Shown here: in pieces, positions 63,057 to 64,000 of the stretch
Layout: every line of letters starts with the position of its first letter
Position numbering within the stretch: the first letter of the stretch is position 1
Source: Methanococcus voltae PS
GTDB taxonomy: Archaea; AGJL01; Methanococci; Methanococcales; Methanococcaceae
Reading direction: 5' to 3'
Assembly (NCBI RefSeq): GCF_024807035.1
Contig: NZ_JANUCQ010000002.1
Coordinates: forward strand, 248,001 to 312,000
Length of the DNA: 64,000 nucleotides
Program-made: the position numbers and the translations under genes
The notes under the pieces: model-generated
What the model saw: the letters and a program-made list of their open reading frames with translations, nothing else
Told to the model about the DNA's origin: nothing
Databases searched by the model: none

Positions 63057-64000
63057 TTAAGTTGTATATTCTGCATTAATTCTTACGTATTCGTGACCTA
63101 AATCACAACCAAATGAAGTATTTTCAAAATTACCTCTTTTTAAATCTATTACGAATTTTATTTTTTCTTTTTGCATTAATTGTTCCGCTTTTTTCAATTC
63201 TGGCGTTCCATCATCAGCTATTTGTACACCATCCTTTACCAAATAGGTAGATTCATTAAAATCACCTATTGATAAGTCAAAAATGTTCATATCCATATCT
63301 GCACCACTGTAGCCGATAGCTGCTACTATCCTACCCCAATTAGGGTCATTACCAAATACTGCTGTTTTTACCAACAATGACCTTACAACTGCCATAGATG
63401 CCTTTTTGGCATCTTCTTGGGTATTTGCACCTTTTACAAGTACTTCAACCAATTTTCCAGCACCTTCTCCATCTCTAGCCATTAATTTTGCTAATTCTTG
63501 GCATACTAATGATAAGGCTTTGTCAAAAAGTTCTTTGCACTCTTCGTATTTTACACCACTTTCACCATTTGCCATTAAAAACAAACTATCATTGGTACTA
63601 GTATCACCATCAACCACAGTATTGTTGAAACTTTTTTCAGTAGCGTCATATAAACAGTTTTCGATATCATTAGCTGATATTTCTAGGTCTGTTGTAACTA
63701 CTGCCAACATTGTTGCGTGTAATAAATTCTTTGGCTTTTGCATGTTTGGTGCTATCATACCCGCACCTTTTGCAATGCCCCCCATTTTAACAACCTTATC
63801 ATTTACTGCTATTTCTATACAAACACTTTTATTAAACGCGTCTGTAGTCATTATTGCCTTAGATGCGTTTTCGTTATTACTTTCTACTTCCAAGTTAGAA
63901 TATGCCTTTTCAACTCTGTCAACTATTATGTCCATTGGCATTTTTCTACCGATTACTCCCGTAGACGCACTTAGGATGTGATTTTCAGATACGTTTAACA
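63057..64000 (-). CDS. argJ: Bifunctional ornithine acetyltransferase/N-acetylglutamate synthase ArgJ (partial, 5' end outside window)
   Basis: Transfers acetyl from N-acetylornithine to glutamate in the cyclic arginine pathway. The frame runs open through the right edge: residues before the first ATG (LNVSENHILSASTGVIGRKM) belong to ArgJ. The autoproteolysis region reads KGAGMIAPNM ... LLHATMLAVVTTDLEI, where the Thr of ATML is the nucleophile of the beta subunit. The later GEGAGKLVEVLVKGANTQED, VFGNDPNWGRIVAAIGYSG and C-terminal SFGCDLGHEYVRINAEYTT are all conserved. About 314 residues are present of a protein of around 400. Confidence 0.95.
   Translation of the reverse strand, partial: LNVSENHILSASTGVIGRKMPMDIIVDRVEKAYSNLEVESNNENASKAIMTTDAFNKSVCIEIAVNDKVVKMGGIAKGAGMIAPNMQKPKNLLHATMLAVVTTDLEISANDIENCLYDATEKSFNNTVVDGDTSTNDSLFLMANGESGVKYEECKELFDKALSLVCQELAKLMARDGEGAGKLVEVLVKGANTQEDAKKASMAVVRSLLVKTAVFGNDPNWGRIVAAIGYSGADMDMNIFDLSIGDFNESTYLVKDGVQIADDGTPELKKAEQLMQKEKIKFVIDLKRGNFENTSFGCDLGHEYVRINAEYTT

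Noticed and set aside
63406-63981. + strand open frame of 191 codons opposite argJ
   Set aside because: Antisense to conserved ArgJ motifs; typical mirror frame of a real gene.

Overview
The window is a stretch of archaeal chromosome from a methanogen, almost certainly a Methanococcus-type member of the Methanococcales, perhaps close to M. voltae (the species is a guess). Reasons: very AT-rich DNA; GGTGAT-type ribosome binding sites just before starts; archaeal RNA polymerase subunits D, N and K inside a ribosomal protein cluster; class I lysyl-tRNA synthetase; SepSecS for selenocysteine; a YcaO protein of the methanogen McrA-thioamidation type; Hel308, TiaS, HypC and a CooS-like protein. I saw no insertion sequence, CRISPR array, prophage or rRNA gene.

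Layout. 1-8.7 kb: 3' part of ychF, a TIR-like/TPR protein, an unknown gene, spcS, leuA and an HTH-PhoU regulator. 8.7-16.2 kb: UPF0146, YcaO, DUF167, lysA, a small regulator-like gene, a DUF1786 protein, tiaS. 16.6-28.8 kb: a surface-glycan locus with glmU, a WlbB/WbpD-type acetyltransferase, a cytidylyltransferase-HAD fusion, two methyltransferases, a GmhA-type isomerase, a PfkB sugar kinase, an NAD epimerase, two glycosyltransferases and an AsnB-like protein. 29.0-31.6 kb: hel308. 31.9-35.9 kb: second glycan block with a flippase, a WlbA/WbpB-type oxidoreductase and a UDP-sugar dehydrogenase. 36.2-38.5 kb: DedA protein, hypC, ferredoxin, enolase-like protein. 38.7-43.7 kb (minus strand): tRNA-Ser, rps13, rps4, rps11, rpoD, rpl18e, rpl13, rps9, rpoN, rpoK. 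44.4-50 kb: tRNA-Cys, class I LysRS, hisC, an unknown gene, a LOR/SDH protein. 50-55.8 kb: split transketolase with rpe between the halves, then ppsA. 56-64 kb: coaD, an AEC transporter, a DUF4330 protein, an oligosaccharide polymerase, rsmA, a cooS-like gene and a partial argJ.

How it fits together. The most striking content is the glycan locus. Four adjacent or nearby genes give every step expected for a nucleotide-activated heptose (isomerase, 7-P kinase, bisphosphate phosphatase, nucleotidyltransferase), interleaved with two methyltransferases and glycosyltransferases. The WlbB, WlbA and UDP-sugar dehydrogenase genes match steps of UDP-2,3-diacetamido-uronate synthesis, as in Methanococcus N-glycans, and an AsnB-like protein without the glutaminase cysteine could make a uronamide or amino-acid amide. 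The second notable item is the CooS-like protein: the position of an essential C-cluster cysteine is occupied by glutamate, which argues against ordinary CO oxidation.

Many starts were reset from long open frames to codons directly preceded by GGTGA-like sites. Several core genes start with TTG or GTG.
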